6,839 bases of DNA. It comes from Acidobacteriota bacterium (GTDB lineage: Bacteria > Acidobacteriota > Terriglobia > Terriglobales > Acidobacteriaceae). Below are positions 6,301 to 6,839 of the stretch, piece by piece. Below the pieces are notes generated by a model. That model was not told the DNA's origin and searched no databases. It worked only from the letters and a program-made list of their open reading frames with translations. The DNA lies in NCBI GenBank assembly GCA_021810175.1, contig JAJZJJ010000158.1, forward strand, positions 1 through 6,839, read 5' to 3'. Position numbers and translations under genes: made by a program. The first letter of the stretch is position 1. Every line of letters begins with the position of its first letter.

Positions 6301-6839
6301 GGCAACGTCGTCCTCATTGCGGATACAGCCAGCGATTTGCCCGATGGTCTGAGCCTTAGCCCGCCGAATGAGACGGCGGTGGCCGGAGCCAGTTCCGCGC
6401 CTTCATCCGATTTTTCCGCGGCCAACACAAAACTCGCCGGAGGGATTCCCTCCGCGGCCTCCACGAGTTCTCCGGCGACAACAAGCGACGGCGGGGACGC
6501 CGGCGTAAATAATCCGCAGGGCCCGGTGCTTGCCATTCGCACCAATCCCAACGATCCTTACGGGAAAGTTCTGATCGTGACCGGGGGGAGTGCCGATCAG
6601 ACGATTGAGGCCGCTCAGGCTTTGGCCATGGACTGGAGCGGCATCCAGGGGCCAACTTCGCAAATGACCTCGCTCAAGCTGCCAAATCCGCGCAAGCCCG
6701 ACGATGCTCCGCGCTGGGCCCAGACCGGCAGCAAGGTGGAGTTGTGGGATTACAGCTCGGCCCAATCCCTGCAGGGTGACGGATCTGTTCCCCTGGCTAC
6801 CTACTATCGTCTGCCTCCGGATCTGTATTTCGGCAATAC
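3313..6839 (+). CDS. bcsAB: Fused cellulose synthase BcsA-BcsB (3' end beyond window)
   Basis: One frame, 1175 codons with no stop. BcsA half: TM helices at about 24-37, 47-61, 67-86 and 106-130. The GT2 domain (about 150-395) has DDG 190-192, DSD 238-240, FFCGS 308-312, TED 333-335 (catalytic-base Asp335) and QRIRW 371-375. C-terminal TM helices include about 517-533 and 552-575, and the gating loop is FNVTAKG 495-501. PilZ (about 578-685) has Arg578, Arg581, Arg585 and DVSSGG 608-613, so c-di-GMP binding looks intact. Residues 718-724 are basic and a hydrophobic helix 733-748 ends in Ala-Arg-Ala 749-751, like a signal peptide. The BcsB half follows: a carbohydrate-binding domain (about 797-925, with TCEDP), a flavodoxin-like domain with a low-complexity insert (about 1019-1067), and the start of a second carbohydrate-binding domain (YYRLPPDLYFG at 1164-1174). 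GGAG (3303-3306) precedes ATG 3313, which overlaps bcsQ. Fused AcsAB is known from Komagataeibacter. Confidence 0.97.
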   Translation, partial: MTQSELWEGFETGRGPFFRLLRWGFIIFGVAVMIFFASLQLTWPQQAVLGLLILMLCIWLSRASDSYLVTLTLMMMSMFATFRYACWRIHTVVAFFKDPGSKWGPIDAFFIVVLLLAEAYAFSILYLGFLQTVWPLRRAPVPLPDDPEEWPEVDLLIPTYNEPLNVVRYTALASLNIDWPTDKLHVYILDDGNRDEFREFAVEAGIGYMTRTDNSHAKAGNINHALKSLESPFVAIFDSDHVPTRSFLQMTMGWFFRDPKLAMLQTPHHFYSPDPFERNLGQFRVIPNEGELFYGIVQDGNDFWNASFFCGSCAVLRREALDEIGGIAVETVTEDAHTSLRMQIRGWNTAYINIPQAAGLATERLSGHVKQRIRWARGMIQILRTDNPLFAPNLKLPQRLCYFNAMTHFLYALPRLVFLTAPLIYLILGFTNVPGYWIAILAYALPHLTLSSVTNSRIQGYHRHSFWNEIYETVLSPYILLPTLMAMFNPKLGKFNVTAKGGLVSRTFFDSRIAQPFIVLLAFNMLGLLMVFPRFLHIPGLEWLWDGTHPGTIITNALWTTFNIVILSTCVAVAREARQLRQHVRIEFTAPVRIVTPDGRIIPGQTIDVSSGGLAVELLEHLDAEEGESLRVIFPLRTGDADLPATLVSLTEGTLRAQFDPLTVLEEEMLTTVLYSRADTWLGWGESREIDQPLRSLGRIMRISLTGLGIAFSAIIPRRKAKKKAAHLEPESIAPLLILALLFGFGATARAQNLSQQAGSRSTGVANVATATTAVPIPGQNIASGPAMPEGQFRTVLTLANLGVPKTIDLKGIDAFHTVYFSVPQNEVVKQATMHIIYHFSPSLIPALSHIKLMINGTLFATLPVPEKASEDEMQQADLNLPADLLVRNNTLTMEFIGHYTMTCEDPANTVLWAQVDTNSSIVLTGDLLPLTDDLKNLPLPFFDQALASPPVIPVVFATPPSLKDLKAAGIVTSYFGALGDYRIMRFPVSIGTIPPGNVVLIADTASDLPDGLSLSPPNETAVAGASSAPSSDFSAANTKLAGGIPSAASTSSPATTSDGGDAGVNNPQGPVLAIRTNPNDPYGKVLIVTGGSADQTIEAAQALAMDWSGIQGPTSQMTSLKLPNPRKPDDAPRWAQTGSKVELWDYSSAQSLQGDGSVPLATYYRLPPDLYFGN
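5509..5565 (+). other. Signal-peptide-like BcsA/BcsB junction
   Basis: Codons 733-751 of BcsAB. A basic stretch (Arg718, Arg719, Lys720, Lys722-724) on the cytoplasmic side is followed by a Leu/Ala/Phe-rich core and Ala-Arg-Ala, an Ala-x-Ala signal peptidase I-type site, then Gln752. This fits a remnant of the BcsB signal peptide that carries the chain from cytoplasmic PilZ to periplasmic BcsB. Whether it is cut cannot be seen. Confidence 0.65.
6367..6513 (+). other. Low-complexity Ala/Ser/Thr/Gly insert in the BcsB flavodoxin-like domain
   Basis: Residues about 1019-1067 are almost only Ala, Ser, Thr, Gly, Pro, Asp and Asn, between the LPDGLSL strand region and the conserved NPNDPYGKVLIVTGG segment. 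It is in frame and probably a flexible periplasmic loop. Confidence 0.6.

Overview
The window is GC-rich bacterial DNA. The gene content and the style of several proteins point to an acidobacterium of the Terriglobia type (Acidobacterium, Granulicella or Terriglobus relatives). These pointers are the small HTH protein of the 'SWKEIA..MG.GVRTVQRWE..GLPVRRP' kind that is abundant in that group, a single-ORF BcsA-BcsB cellulose synthase, and a long BcsQ-like ATPase. The assignment is inference from remembered family patterns, not from a search.

Layout. Positions 1-456 hold the 3' part of galT (galactose-1-phosphate uridylyltransferase), cut by the left edge. A possible small heptad-repeat protein (463-720) follows 6 nt later. 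A HTH transcription-factor-like gene (755-1207) comes next, and then a tRNA-Lys(UUU) on the minus strand (1289-1364) with its CCA encoded. From 1365 to 1753 there is about 390 bp without a gene, but it is rich in dyads: a 52-bp imperfect inverted repeat, a candidate promoter, a nested hairpin set that could be a structured leader, a second candidate promoter, and a very good Shine-Dalgarno just before position 1754.

The right-hand two thirds is the start of a cellulose synthesis operon on the plus strand. A 520-residue BcsQ-like MinD/ParA-type ATPase (1754-3316) carries a long disordered N-terminal extension. Near its N terminus is a short segment with the same residue spacing as E. coli BcsR. 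It overlaps by 4 nt (ATGA) with one uninterrupted reading frame from 3313 to the window edge. That frame encodes a complete BcsA (membrane GT2 synthase plus PilZ domain), then a signal-peptide-like helix, then the first part of BcsB.

How the genes would work together: BcsA polymerises UDP-glucose and extrudes the glucan when c-di-GMP binds PilZ. BcsB guides the polymer through the periplasm. BcsQ-type ATPases (with BcsR in enterobacteria) assemble or stabilise the complex. The rest of bcsB, and probably bcsZ and bcsC, should lie to the right. galT makes and uses UDP-sugars, but nothing in the sequence links it to the bcs operon beyond proximity, and a minus-strand tRNA lies between them.
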